From contig NZ_CP099402.1 in NCBI RefSeq assembly GCF_024721175.1, forward strand, positions 682,001-746,000: a stretch of DNA of 64,000 bases, in the 5' to 3' direction. Positions within the stretch are counted from its first letter, which is position 1, and every line of letters begins with the position of its first letter. The position numbers and the translations under genes were made by a program. The DNA comes from Rhizobium sp. Pop5. Its GTDB lineage: Bacteria; Pseudomonadota; Alphaproteobacteria; Rhizobiales; Rhizobiaceae. The notes under the pieces are model-generated. The model saw only the letters and a program-made list of their open reading frames with translations. It did no database searches and was not told the origin of the DNA. Positions 46,176 to 54,065 of the stretch are shown piece after piece.

Positions 46176-46176
46176 A

Positions 46177-47061
46177 ATGAAGCGGTCGGACATTCCATCC
46201 CTCGATGACCTGCGTGCCTTTGAAGTCGTTGCGCGGCTTGGTTCCGTGCGTGCGGCGGCGGCTGAGTTAAATTTGACGCACGGTGCTGTCAGCCGGCGCG
46301 TTTCGAAACTTTCCGAACACCTCGACATTCGTTTGCTGGAAGTTGATGGGCGTGGCCTAAGGCTGACGGAGGAGGGTTCACGGCTCGCGAAGGCGACGAC
46401 AGACGCTTTGTCCCTCGTTTCGGCGGCGCTGGAGGATATCCGCAAAGTCGATCTGTCACCACCGATCGTCGTTTGATGCGAACGATCCGTCGCCATGCGA
46501 TGGCTGATCCCGCGCCTCTCGGAATTTCAGGATCGCCATCCCGAAATTGACTTTCATCTTTCTGTCGGTGGCGGGGGGTTCGATTTTGCGCGCGACCGTA
46601 TCACCCTTGCGATCCGCAGGCTTGATTTCGCGATCGATGCGAATTGGCAGGTCGAACGGTTGATCGAGGAGGAAGTCGGTCCTGTCATGCATCCTGCCAT
46701 GACGGATCGGTTTGCTGCCGGCGATTATGTCGCGCTTGCTGCAAAGACCCGTCCGGATGGATGGCAGAAGTGGTCTACCGCTCATCCGGACGCGCCGAAG
46801 CCGCGCTCGACGCGCTCTCTTGACCATCATTTCCTGATGGTGGAGGCCGCAGCCAGCGGTCTTGGTGTAGCCATGTGCCCAAAAATCATTGCCATTGACG
46901 ATATCCGCAAAGGCCGCCTGACCGCACCATTCAGCTTTCACCCTGATGGTTCACATTACGGCGTTATTCGTTCGGCACTGGCGAGGAGGACAGCTGGAAT
47001 CGATCAATTCGTGTCTTGGCTTCTCGCCACCATCCAAGAAGATTTTCATGCTGCGTCATGA
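46177..47061 (+). pseudogene. LysR-family regulator (GcvA-like) with in-frame stop
   Basis: The N-terminal half (helix-turn-helix DIPSLDDLRAFEVVARLGSVRAAAAELNLTHGAVSRRVSKLSEHLDIRLLEVDGRG) and the effector domain (CERSVAMRWLIPRLSEFQDRHPEIDFHL... to 47061) lie in one reading frame, separated by a single TGA at 46474-46476. The related protein at 15875-16744 has VVSCEPTFTQRWLIPRL, so the TGA replaces a Ser codon (TCA to TGA, one base). The remaining sequence is undamaged, so the mutation is recent or a sequence error. Its likely target was ltaE and itself. Confidence 0.88.
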
Positions 47062-47087
47062 GGTCGGCGGCAAAGAGCCGACGACTG

Positions 47088-48083
47088 TCAACTTTCAAAG
47101 AACGTGCCGGCACTTCGTTCTTCGGCGCGCGCAAACGCCAGCGTGGCAATAGCGGTATCCTGAACACCGGTGCCCGTAAGATCGGCTATGGTGATGTCCG
47201 AGGCACTTCTGCGGCCCGGTCTGGCACCCACAACGACCTGACCTAGCTCCGGAAAATCAGCGTCACTTGCGACGAGACCTGCGTCGATGGCATGGCGCAA
47301 TTCACCCAATCTTCGCGTTTGTTTGAGGCTGTCAGCCACGTAAACATCTGCCGCTTTGATAGCGATGGGGTCAATCTCGTTCTTATGTTCCGCGTCCGAA
47401 CCCATGGCGGTCAGGTGCTGTCCGGGTTCGAGCCACGAGGCATCGACAATCGGTCGGTCGGCAGGTGTCGTCGTGACGACGATCTGTGACCCGGCGATCG
47501 CGCTTCGCGGATCCTCAAATGCGGAAATGGACAGATCTTGTCTGCCTCTGATCTGCCCGACAAGCGCTTGCGCCCGTCGATAATCACGCGCCCAAACGCG
47601 GATCTCTCGAATAGGTCTCACCAGCATGAGGGCCTCGAGTTGCAGCCTGGCCTGAACGCCCGCCCCGAAGACCGTTGCAATCGACGCGTCCTTCCGTGCC
47701 AGATGGTCTGCCGCGACAGCGCCAGCGGCCGCTGTGCGAACGTCGGTGAGGTAGCCATTGTCCAGCAAGAGCGCCTGCACCAAGCCCGTTTTGCTCGACA
47801 GCAAGACCATCAGACCGTTGGTGCTGGGAAGCCCGATCTTCGGATTATCAAAGAAACCAGGGCTGACCTTGATGGCAAAGCTCCTCAAACCACGAATATA
47901 AGCCGTCTTCACATCGACTTCGCCTCTGCTGTCGGGCACGTCGAGGCGCAAAATCGGCGGCATCTGAACCGCGTTTTCCACGGCCAATGCGCGGAAAGCG
48001 TTTTCAACGCAATTCACCGCATCCATGTCGAGCGGAATGATGGTTCGAAGCTCTGACTCGGTCAAAATCCTGATTTTTGACAT
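47088..48083 (-). CDS. eutC: EutC-like ornithine-cyclodeaminase-family protein
   Basis: A 331-residue OCD/mu-crystallin-family enzyme. MPPILRLDVPDSRGEVDVKTAYIRGLRSFAIKVSPGFFDNP and LDNGYLTDVRTAAAGAVAADHLARKDA match, as I recall them, EutC proteins of ectoine/hydroxyectoine utilisation clusters. The Rossmann motif is TVFGAGVQARLQLEAL. It shares one base with the preceding EutB-like gene and ends the long minus-strand operon that begins with the aminotransferase at 55466. The hydrolase genes eutD and eutE expected for ectoine use are not in the window, so a different substrate (for example a hydroxyaspartate-type compound) is possible. Confidence 0.85.
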   Translation of the reverse strand: MSKIRILTESELRTIIPLDMDAVNCVENAFRALAVENAVQMPPILRLDVPDSRGEVDVKTAYIRGLRSFAIKVSPGFFDNPKIGLPSTNGLMVLLSSKTGLVQALLLDNGYLTDVRTAAAGAVAADHLARKDASIATVFGAGVQARLQLEALMLVRPIREIRVWARDYRRAQALVGQIRGRQDLSISAFEDPRSAIAGSQIVVTTTPADRPIVDASWLEPGQHLTAMGSDAEHKNEIDPIAIKAADVYVADSLKQTRRLGELRHAIDAGLVASDADFPELGQVVVGARPGRRSASDITIADLTGTGVQDTAIATLAFARAEERSAGTFFES

Positions 48084-49066
48084 CAGCGTCCCTCATCAAT
48101 TGTGTCAAGGCCGTTGGCCACCTTCATGTGCAAGGCCATGTCAATGTTACCGCCTGAAAGAATGGCAACGATCGGGCCTTCAACCTGCGCCAGTTTACCT
48201 GAGAGCAGCGCAGCAATGCCGACTGCCCCAGCACCCTCGATTAACTCACGCTCACACGCATAGGCGTGACGTATCCCAGCGGCTATCTCACGCTCGCTGA
48301 CGAGCACCACGTCGTCGAGAAGGGTTTTGCACATCGGGTACGTCCAGGCATTGGCCAAACCGACGCCGCCACCGAGCGAGTCGGCGAAACTTCGATGTTC
48401 TTCGACCTGGACCGGGTGCCCCGCGTCCATGCTAGCCTTCATCGCTGCTCCCCTTTCCATAGTTATACCGATTACCTTGGCATCCGGGCGCACCGCCTTG
48501 ACCGCCGACGCGACACCTGCTGCCAAACCGCCGCCGGACAGGGGAACGAGAACCGCGGCGACGTCAGGCATCGCCTCGACAATTTCAAGTCCGACGGTGC
48601 CCTGGCCGGCGATGATCCAGGGGTGATCAAAGGGCGGGATCATGGTGAGGCCCTCCTCCGCGACGAGACGATCAACCTCGACCTGCGCTTCATCTTGGGA
48701 TGACCCGACGATCCGTACGCGAGCGCCGAGTCGGCGGATTTCGGACACCTTGTTTTCCGGCACGAGGTGCGACATGCAAATGGTCGCTCGGGAGCCAATC
48801 GCGTCGGCGGCATAGGACAGCGCGCGTCCGTGATTGCCCGTGGAAGCCGCAACAACGCCTCTATCCCGCTCGGTTTGAGTGAGCTGCAAAATTGCATTGG
48901 TTGCTCCACGAAGCTTGAAGCTTCCGGTCAATTGGCGATGCTCCAGCTTCGGGCCGAACTGCGTCCCGGCCAGTTCGGACAGTGTCGCCGACATGACCAC
49001 AGGCGTGATCCGGATGTGCTTGCTGATGCGCTCGCGCGCCTGCTCAATCGTTTCCAGACTAATCAT
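48083..49066 (-). CDS. eutB: EutB-like threonine-dehydratase-family enzyme
   Basis: A 327-residue fold-II PLP enzyme. The cofactor Lys is in LTGSFKLRGATNAIL; the substrate loop is AASTGNHGRALSYAADAIGSRATICMSHLVPENK; the phosphate loop is VPLSGGGLAAGVASAV. The family resemblance is to EutB, which in hydroxyectoine degradation works with EutC. BhcB (hydroxyaspartate dehydratase) is a related alternative. It lies 140 bases after the FAD oxidase gene and is coupled to the EutC-like gene. No ACT domain is present. Confidence 0.85.
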   Translation of the reverse strand: MISLETIEQARERISKHIRITPVVMSATLSELAGTQFGPKLEHRQLTGSFKLRGATNAILQLTQTERDRGVVAASTGNHGRALSYAADAIGSRATICMSHLVPENKVSEIRRLGARVRIVGSSQDEAQVEVDRLVAEEGLTMIPPFDHPWIIAGQGTVGLEIVEAMPDVAAVLVPLSGGGLAAGVASAVKAVRPDAKVIGITMERGAAMKASMDAGHPVQVEEHRSFADSLGGGVGLANAWTYPMCKTLLDDVVLVSEREIAAGIRHAYACERELIEGAGAVGIAALLSGKLAQVEGPIVAILSGGNIDMALHMKVANGLDTIDEGR

Positions 49067-49206
49067 GTCTGTTCACCTTAGCTCCGGCCTTTGCCAGTTG
49101 TTGTCTGCTGCGCGTAGCGCCAACGCAGGGGCTTGATTGCAAGCGGACGGCACGAACTTTTTCGGCGCCGTCGCGGACTTGCAGAAACGAGTATGGCACC
49201 TGAACC

Positions 49207-50526
49207 TCAGCCCTTCCGGCGTCTGAGGAGCATGTTCCTGTCGTGCCGCGCATACATCGAGTAAACGATAGGAATGAACCAGGGTTTGCCGTTGAAGAAT
49301 GGGACGGCCCTCGGAGCGGCATCGAAATCGAACGCAGACCGCGATTGTTCCCCGTCACCGAGGATCTTGAACGCCGCCTTTTTGCCCAGCCATCTGGCCC
49401 ACACGACACCGGAGCCGCAATAGCCGGTCGCATAGACTGTATTTCCGCGGGAGAACATGCGCGGGATCATGTCGCGGTTCATGGCGACATAGCCGAACCA
49501 GCTGTGCGTAAGACCTATTCCTGCGAGTTCGGGAAAGAGCCGAGCAAGTTCGCTTTGCAGATGTGCAATCGGAGCAGCGGAGTCCCCTTCAGTCGTCCCG
49601 TCGCGCCCGCCGAACAAGATCCGAGATCCATCGTGCGACGGCCGATAATAATAGCTAAGCTTACGCAGGTCGCCATACATCATGCGTGGCGGCATCAGCC
49701 GATCCATCACCTCCCTGTCGAGCGGCTCAGTCGCAATTATCCTGCTGCGAACAGGAACAAGCCGGCGACGCAGCCACGGGTCGAAACCGTCGGTGTAGCC
49801 ATCAGTGCAGACAAGAAGCTTTCTGGCGAAAACCTCTCCGCGCTGCGTTTGAATTCGCACGCCTCCGGCCTCGCTAGTCGATCTAAGGACTGCGGTATTT
49901 TCATGTATGACCGCCGTCGATGAACTTGCCAGATCGATCATGGCCGCAAGAAGCTTGGCCGGCTGCAGCCCACCGATGTCTTTGCGCACAAAGCCTCCGA
50001 CATAAAGGTCAGTTCCGATGAAATTCGGAACATCGGCCCTTTCCACCGGGTATGCCTCGATGCCGAGATTCTGATGCAGAAAGTCTGCCTGACGACGGAG
50101 TTCGTCGGCTTGATCAGCTGTCATGGCCCCGTTGAAGGCGCCAGACAGTGAGAAGTCACATTCGATATTCTCGTCTCTGAGGAAGCGCCAGAGATCCTCT
50201 CGCGCCGCCTTACCTTCCAGGAGAATGGCTTGCGCCCTCTCCTGCCCAAATCGCCTGACCAAATCCTTCCGCCCCGGACGGATGCTTCCGCTGGCCATGC
50301 CCCCATTGCGGCCCGATGCCGCAAGGCCAAGGGCCTGACGGTCGAACAGCTGCACATGCTTGCCCGCACGAGCAAGTTCGAGCGCTGCCGACAAACCCGT
50401 ATACCCTCCCCCAACGACCGCCACGTCGCATGTTTTCTCGACATTCTGCGCTGGCAGGGAAGGAAATGTGCTGTCCTCCCACCAGTACGGCGTGGATTTA
50501 ATGGGATGCGCTTGAGCCTGGGCCAT
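49207..50526 (-). CDS. FAD-dependent amine oxidase (PuuB-like)
   Basis: A 439-residue flavoprotein with the start PYWWEDSTFPSLPAQ, typical of gamma-glutamylputrescine oxidase-like proteins, the FAD motif CDVAVVGGGYTGLSAALELARAG and GLAASGRNGGMASGSIRPG. The C-terminal part has YATGYCGSGVVWARWLGKKAA. It follows a cupin gene by 43 bases in the long minus-strand operon. It probably oxidises an amine or amino acid brought in by the ABC importer encoded upstream. Distinct in sequence from the DAO-type pair at 8077 and 21477. Confidence 0.88.
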   Translation of the reverse strand: MAQAQAHPIKSTPYWWEDSTFPSLPAQNVEKTCDVAVVGGGYTGLSAALELARAGKHVQLFDRQALGLAASGRNGGMASGSIRPGRKDLVRRFGQERAQAILLEGKAAREDLWRFLRDENIECDFSLSGAFNGAMTADQADELRRQADFLHQNLGIEAYPVERADVPNFIGTDLYVGGFVRKDIGGLQPAKLLAAMIDLASSSTAVIHENTAVLRSTSEAGGVRIQTQRGEVFARKLLVCTDGYTDGFDPWLRRRLVPVRSRIIATEPLDREVMDRLMPPRMMYGDLRKLSYYYRPSHDGSRILFGGRDGTTEGDSAAPIAHLQSELARLFPELAGIGLTHSWFGYVAMNRDMIPRMFSRGNTVYATGYCGSGVVWARWLGKKAAFKILGDGEQSRSAFDFDAAPRAVPFFNGKPWFIPIVYSMYARHDRNMLLRRRKG

Positions 50527-50569
50527 GAGAGCTTAAGTTCCGGAAAGATGATTTCAATCGATTATTGGC

Positions 50570-50923
50570 TTAGTCTCGGCAGACCCAAAGCTTTCGCGTC
50601 GTTTCGATCACCCTCCAGGTTCCGACGAAACCCGGATGCATCGCGAAGGCGTCGCCGGCAACGATGCGCCGCGGCTCGCAGCCATCCTCGATCAGCTCAG
50701 ACACGCCCGAAAGAATGACACAGAATTCGAAAGTTTCGCCCTTGATCGAGCGGTAGGCGCCGGGTGTCGCTTCCCAGACGCCGGAGCGAACGACGCCGTC
50801 GGCGGTCTGCGCAATGTCCCAGGCGAGAAATTGCGGATTACCCTCGATAAGCCTTTCAGGCGCGGGCTGGCCTTTTCGCGGTTGAGGCAGGTTGCCGTAA
50901 TCGACGAAAGTGAGTTTGGACAT
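50570..50923 (-). CDS. Small cupin-domain protein, copy 2
   Basis: A 117-residue single cupin, the most divergent of the three copies: SGVWEATPGAYRSIKGETFEFCVILSGVSELIEDG and GDAFAMHPGFVGTWRVIETTRKLWV. The SIKGETFEFC core is shared with copies 1 and 3. It sits between the second permease gene and the FAD oxidase gene, 23 bases after the former, so it belongs to the operon. A role as a small-molecule-binding or handling accessory is likely, but no reaction can be named. Confidence 0.86.
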   Translation of the reverse strand: MSKLTFVDYGNLPQPRKGQPAPERLIEGNPQFLAWDIAQTADGVVRSGVWEATPGAYRSIKGETFEFCVILSGVSELIEDGCEPRRIVAGDAFAMHPGFVGTWRVIETTRKLWVCRD

Positions 50924-50946
50924 TGGTAGACCTTTCTTGGATCTGT

Positions 50947-51627
50947 TTATCGGACAAACGACAGGCGCCGTTCGAGGTGTTTCAAACCCGTCAGAACGAC
51001 GACGTTGATGGTGAGATAGAACGCTGCGGTGACGATGAAGATGTCCATGATCGCGAAAGTCTCGCTCATGAGCCGCTTCGCATATCCGGTGATTTCGAGA
51101 ACGGTGATCGTGGATGCTAGGCTGGATTCCTTCACGATGATCGCCGCCTCGCTGCTATAAGCGGGAAGAGCCTGGCGCACGGCAAGCGGAAACTTCACCC
51201 TCTTGAAGACGTGCCACGGGTGCATGCCACAGGATTCTGCCGCTTCGATAAGTCCTTTCGGCAGGGAGAGGAAAGCCGTGCGGAAAATCTCCGCCGTGTA
51301 GGCACCGGTGTTGAGCACCACAGCAAGGATTGCAGCGTTCAGCCCATCTCCGATCATCCACCATAGAATGGGGTTCTGACGAATGAAACTCACCTGGGCC
51401 AAGCCGTAATAGATGACGAAGACCTGCACCAGCATAGGCGTGCCGCGGAAGATCGCGCAGTAGGCGTCGCATACGCGGCGCAATACCCGGCTTCTCGAGC
51501 AGCGCGCGAGCCCGACGGCGACACCAAAGGGAAGCCCGATACCGACGCCGAATAGGGCGATCAGCAACGTCATCTTGGCACCTGTGACAAGGAACGGAAC
51601 GGCATATGCAATTATCCCGAGATCCAT
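50947..51627 (-). CDS. Polar amino-acid ABC transporter permease (HisM/GlnP family)
   Basis: A 226-residue inner-membrane permease with LVTGAKMTLLIALFGVGIGLPFGVAVGLAR in the first half, the FRGTPMLVQVFVIYYGLAQ loop typical of the HisMQ family and the EAA segment AAESCGMHPWHVFKRVKFPLAVRQALPAY. The ATG at 51627 stands one base after the stop of the other permease gene (TGATATG), with GAGG upstream. It forms the membrane part together with that protein. Confidence 0.93.
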   Translation of the reverse strand: MDLGIIAYAVPFLVTGAKMTLLIALFGVGIGLPFGVAVGLARCSRSRVLRRVCDAYCAIFRGTPMLVQVFVIYYGLAQVSFIRQNPILWWMIGDGLNAAILAVVLNTGAYTAEIFRTAFLSLPKGLIEAAESCGMHPWHVFKRVKFPLAVRQALPAYSSEAAIIVKESSLASTITVLEITGYAKRLMSETFAIMDIFIVTAAFYLTINVVVLTGLKHLERRLSFVR

Positions 51628-51628
51628 A

Positions 51629-52342
51629 TCAGCGTCCTCGGAAGCCGCGGTCGAGCGCACGTTCAGCGCTGGAAAACACGGTTTGACTGACTGCGGTCAT
51701 GCAGAAGAAGAGCGCCGCAGCGATACAGTAGAAAAGCAGCGGGGATCGTGTGATTCCTGCGCCGATGGCAGCCGTCCTCATTAATTCCTGTAAGCCGACG
51801 ACCGAGACAAGCGACGTATCCTTGATCGTCATCTGCCAGACGTTGTTGATCCCGCCAAGCGCCAGCCGCAGTGCCAGTGGGAACGTGATGCGCATAAACG
51901 TTACCCCTCTTGGCAAGGCGAGCGACTGAGCGGCTTCCAGCAGACCGTAAGGCACGGCCTGAAGCGCACCACGGATGACTTCGATCGAATAGGCGCACGA
52001 GATGACGGCAATCGCGATTACCCCGACGATGTAGGGATATGCGTTATCAGCCGAGTCCTGATAGCCGAACGCAGCCGTAATCGCCTTCACCCACTCGATC
52101 GACCCGAAAAACAGGAGATAGATGACCAGCAAGCCCGGAACGCCACGAACGAGAATGCTGTACCCGTCGACAAGTTGCGAGACGACCACGACCTTCCGCC
52201 AGCGCATGATGGCCAAGGGTGTTGCAACGAGAAAACCGAGTGCCATTCCGATCAAACCGATGACGATCGTGACGACACTTCCTTTCAGCAGAGCCCGCGC
52301 CCAACTTTGCTCCACCATCAACACCCAAAGATCACCCAACAT
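51629..52342 (-). CDS. Polar amino-acid ABC transporter permease (HisQ/GlnP family)
   Basis: A 237-residue permease with ALLKGSVVTIVIGLIGMALGFLVATPLAIMR, the LVRGVPGLLVIYLLFFG loop and EAA segment EAAQSLALPRGVTFMRITFPLALRLALGGINN. The ATG at 52342 has GGGGGGA upstream; the frame is open further 5' but overlaps no conserved sequence. It pairs with the neighbouring permease and the binding protein encoded 61 bases upstream. The import complex is of the type that moves polar or cationic amino acids, opines and ectoines. Confidence 0.93.
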   Translation of the reverse strand: MLGDLWVLMVEQSWARALLKGSVVTIVIGLIGMALGFLVATPLAIMRWRKVVVVSQLVDGYSILVRGVPGLLVIYLLFFGSIEWVKAITAAFGYQDSADNAYPYIVGVIAIAVISCAYSIEVIRGALQAVPYGLLEAAQSLALPRGVTFMRITFPLALRLALGGINNVWQMTIKDTSLVSVVGLQELMRTAAIGAGITRSPLLFYCIAAALFFCMTAVSQTVFSSAERALDRGFRGR

Positions 52343-52403
52343 GGACACAATCCCCCCTAACCTGCCTTGGGCTGTGCCAAGGCAGGCTTCACGTTCAAAA
52401 CGA

Positions 52404-53222
52404 TCACTTCTTGCAGGGAATCGTGTAGTCGTCCTGGAACCAATGCATCGAGGCTTCCTTGACCTTGCCATCGTTGATCATCTTGCACAGGGCGGCATCG
52501 ACCTTCGTCTTGAGTTCGGTATTGCCCTTGCGCATGCCGACTCCCATGCCATGGCCAAGAACGTCTGGGTCATCCATGGCCATGATCTTCAGGTCGATTT
52601 TGGTGAAGTTGGCGCCGTCAGGCGTTGCGAGAAAATCCATCCATGTCGGCGAATCCGCGAAGGCGATGTCGATGCGACCGCTCGCGAGATCGGCTGTCAG
52701 CTGAGTGACGGCGTCGTATGTCTTAAGATCGGCGCCGTGCATCCGCTTCTCCATGAACCTGGCGTAGGTCGTCCCGGTGACGACGCCGACACTCTTGCCC
52801 TCTAGGGCCTTCTCGATTTCGGCGAGGCTCTTGAGACCTGCAAGCGGAGAGTCCTTGGCAACAGCGAAATAGAGCGGCGTTGTCGCATAGGGGATGGAGT
52901 AGTCGATCTTCTTCTCACGTTCGGCGGTGATACCGAGGCCGGAAATGATGACGTCAAAGCGATCTTTATCCATGGAGGGCACCAGCGAGCTGAATGTCTG
53001 TACGACGAATTCACACTTCAGTTTCAGCTCGGCGCAGAGGCCATTGGCGATATCGGCGTCGAATCCGGTTACGTTGCCGCTCGGATCGGCCATGCTGAAC
53101 TTCGGCGCATCGCCCTCCGTCCCGATACGCAGAACGCCGTCCTTTGCCGACGCGCCCGTCGCCAGTGCGCAGACGAGAAGGCTGGTTGCCAATGCTGACT
53201 TGATGAGATTGCTATTGATCAT
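52404..53222 (-). CDS. Periplasmic polar amino-acid-binding protein (family 3)
   Basis: A 272-residue solute receptor with a Sec signal peptide (residues 1-26, ending ATGASA before KDGVLRIG). The mature part shows RIGTEGDAPKFSMADPSGNVTGFDADIANGLCAELKLKCEFV, VQTFSSLVPSMDKDRFDVIISGLGITAEREKKIDYSIPY and the late GHGMGVGMRKGNTELK. An aspartate- or arginine-type ligand-carboxylate site is likely, as in all family-3 receptors. In an operon divergent from homoserine-processing enzymes, homoserine is a candidate ligand (inference). Confidence 0.94.
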   Translation of the reverse strand: MINSNLIKSALATSLLVCALATGASAKDGVLRIGTEGDAPKFSMADPSGNVTGFDADIANGLCAELKLKCEFVVQTFSSLVPSMDKDRFDVIISGLGITAEREKKIDYSIPYATTPLYFAVAKDSPLAGLKSLAEIEKALEGKSVGVVTGTTYARFMEKRMHGADLKTYDAVTQLTADLASGRIDIAFADSPTWMDFLATPDGANFTKIDLKIMAMDDPDVLGHGMGVGMRKGNTELKTKVDAALCKMINDGKVKEASMHWFQDDYTIPCKK

Positions 53223-53259
53223 GATTGTTACCCCTTTTGGTTTTCGTTGTAGCGCGGTT

Positions 53260-54036
53260 TCAGGCGTTGGCTGCCATCACTGTCGATAGAAAACGCTTCA
53301 CCCCTTCCGTTGCGGGATTTCGAAACAGTTCCTTCGGCTCGTCATCCTGCTCAAGGCGGCCGTTTTGCAGGAATATCATCCGGTTCGACACATCGCGTGC
53401 GAACCGCATTTCATGCGTGACGAGGAGGATCGTAGCCCCCGATTCCGCCAGCGCCCTTATGACTTTCAGCACTTCACCCACGAGCTCGGGGTCCAGTGCA
53501 GATGTCGGCTCATCGCACAGCATCAGTTTTGGTCTCATCGCCAGAACACGTGCGATCGCGACGCGTTGTTGCTGCCCGCCCGAAAGCTGTTGCGGGTAGC
53601 GATCGCGGAAACTCGCCATGCCGACTTTCGACAAGGCCGAGAGCGCGACCTCTTCAGCGTCTTTCTTCGCGAGTTTCAGCACCCAAACGAGTGCCTCGGT
53701 CACGTTAGACAGGACGTTCAGGTGAGGCCAGAGATTGAAGTTCTGGAACACCATGCCAATCTGCCTGCGAAGGTTCCTGATATCGCGAGCGTTGACAATC
53801 TGGCTCCTGCCGCGCTCGTCATTGACAACGCAGACCGACTGACCCATGCACTCGATCCGACCTGATGTCGGCGTCTCCAGAAAGTTGATGCAGCGAAGGG
53901 CGGTGCTTTTCCCACATCCGGACGACCCGATCAGGGAAATGACCTCACCTTCGCTCATGTCGAAGCTGATACCATCGAGTACCTTCGTCGATCCAAACGT
54001 CTTGGTGAGTTCTCGAACCTTTAGAACTGCGTTCAT
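53260..54036 (-). CDS. Polar amino-acid ABC transporter ATP-binding protein
   Basis: A 258-residue ATPase of the HisP/GlnQ class. Walker A is [15 protein letters not shown], the class-typical [18 protein letters not shown] follows, signature [17 protein letters not shown] and Walker [20 protein letters not shown], then the switch His in LLVTHEM. All catalytic residues are present. The ATG at 54036 is preferred over a TTG two codons earlier. It lies 29 bases after the aminotransferase gene in the same operon. Confidence 0.95.
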   Translation of the reverse strand: MNAVLKVRELTKTFGSTKVLDGISFDMSEGEVISLIGSSGCGKSTALRCINFLETPTSGRIECMGQSVCVVNDERGRSQIVNARDIRNLRRQIGMVFQNFNLWPHLNVLSNVTEALVWVLKLAKKDAEEVALSALSKVGMASFRDRYPQQLSGGQQQRVAIARVLAMRPKLMLCDEPTSALDPELVGEVLKVIRALAESGATILLVTHEMRFARDVSNRMIFLQNGRLEQDDEPKELFRNPATEGVKRFLSTVMAANA

Positions 54037-54065
54037 GCGCAAAGCCTCAGACAGTCGCCCATTCG

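Larger units (their letters stand above)
45750..46176. other. Divergent region between ltaE and the broken LysR gene
   Basis: 427 bases without a supported gene; short plus-strand frames at 45877-46163 show no protein features. It carries the two palindromes listed separately (45832-45850 and 46159-46175). Confidence 0.6.

Noticed and set aside
46474..46476. TGA in the LysR gene as a selenocysteine codon
   Set aside because: The homologue has Ser at this position, LysR proteins are not selenoproteins, and no SECIS-like hairpin was noticed just downstream.
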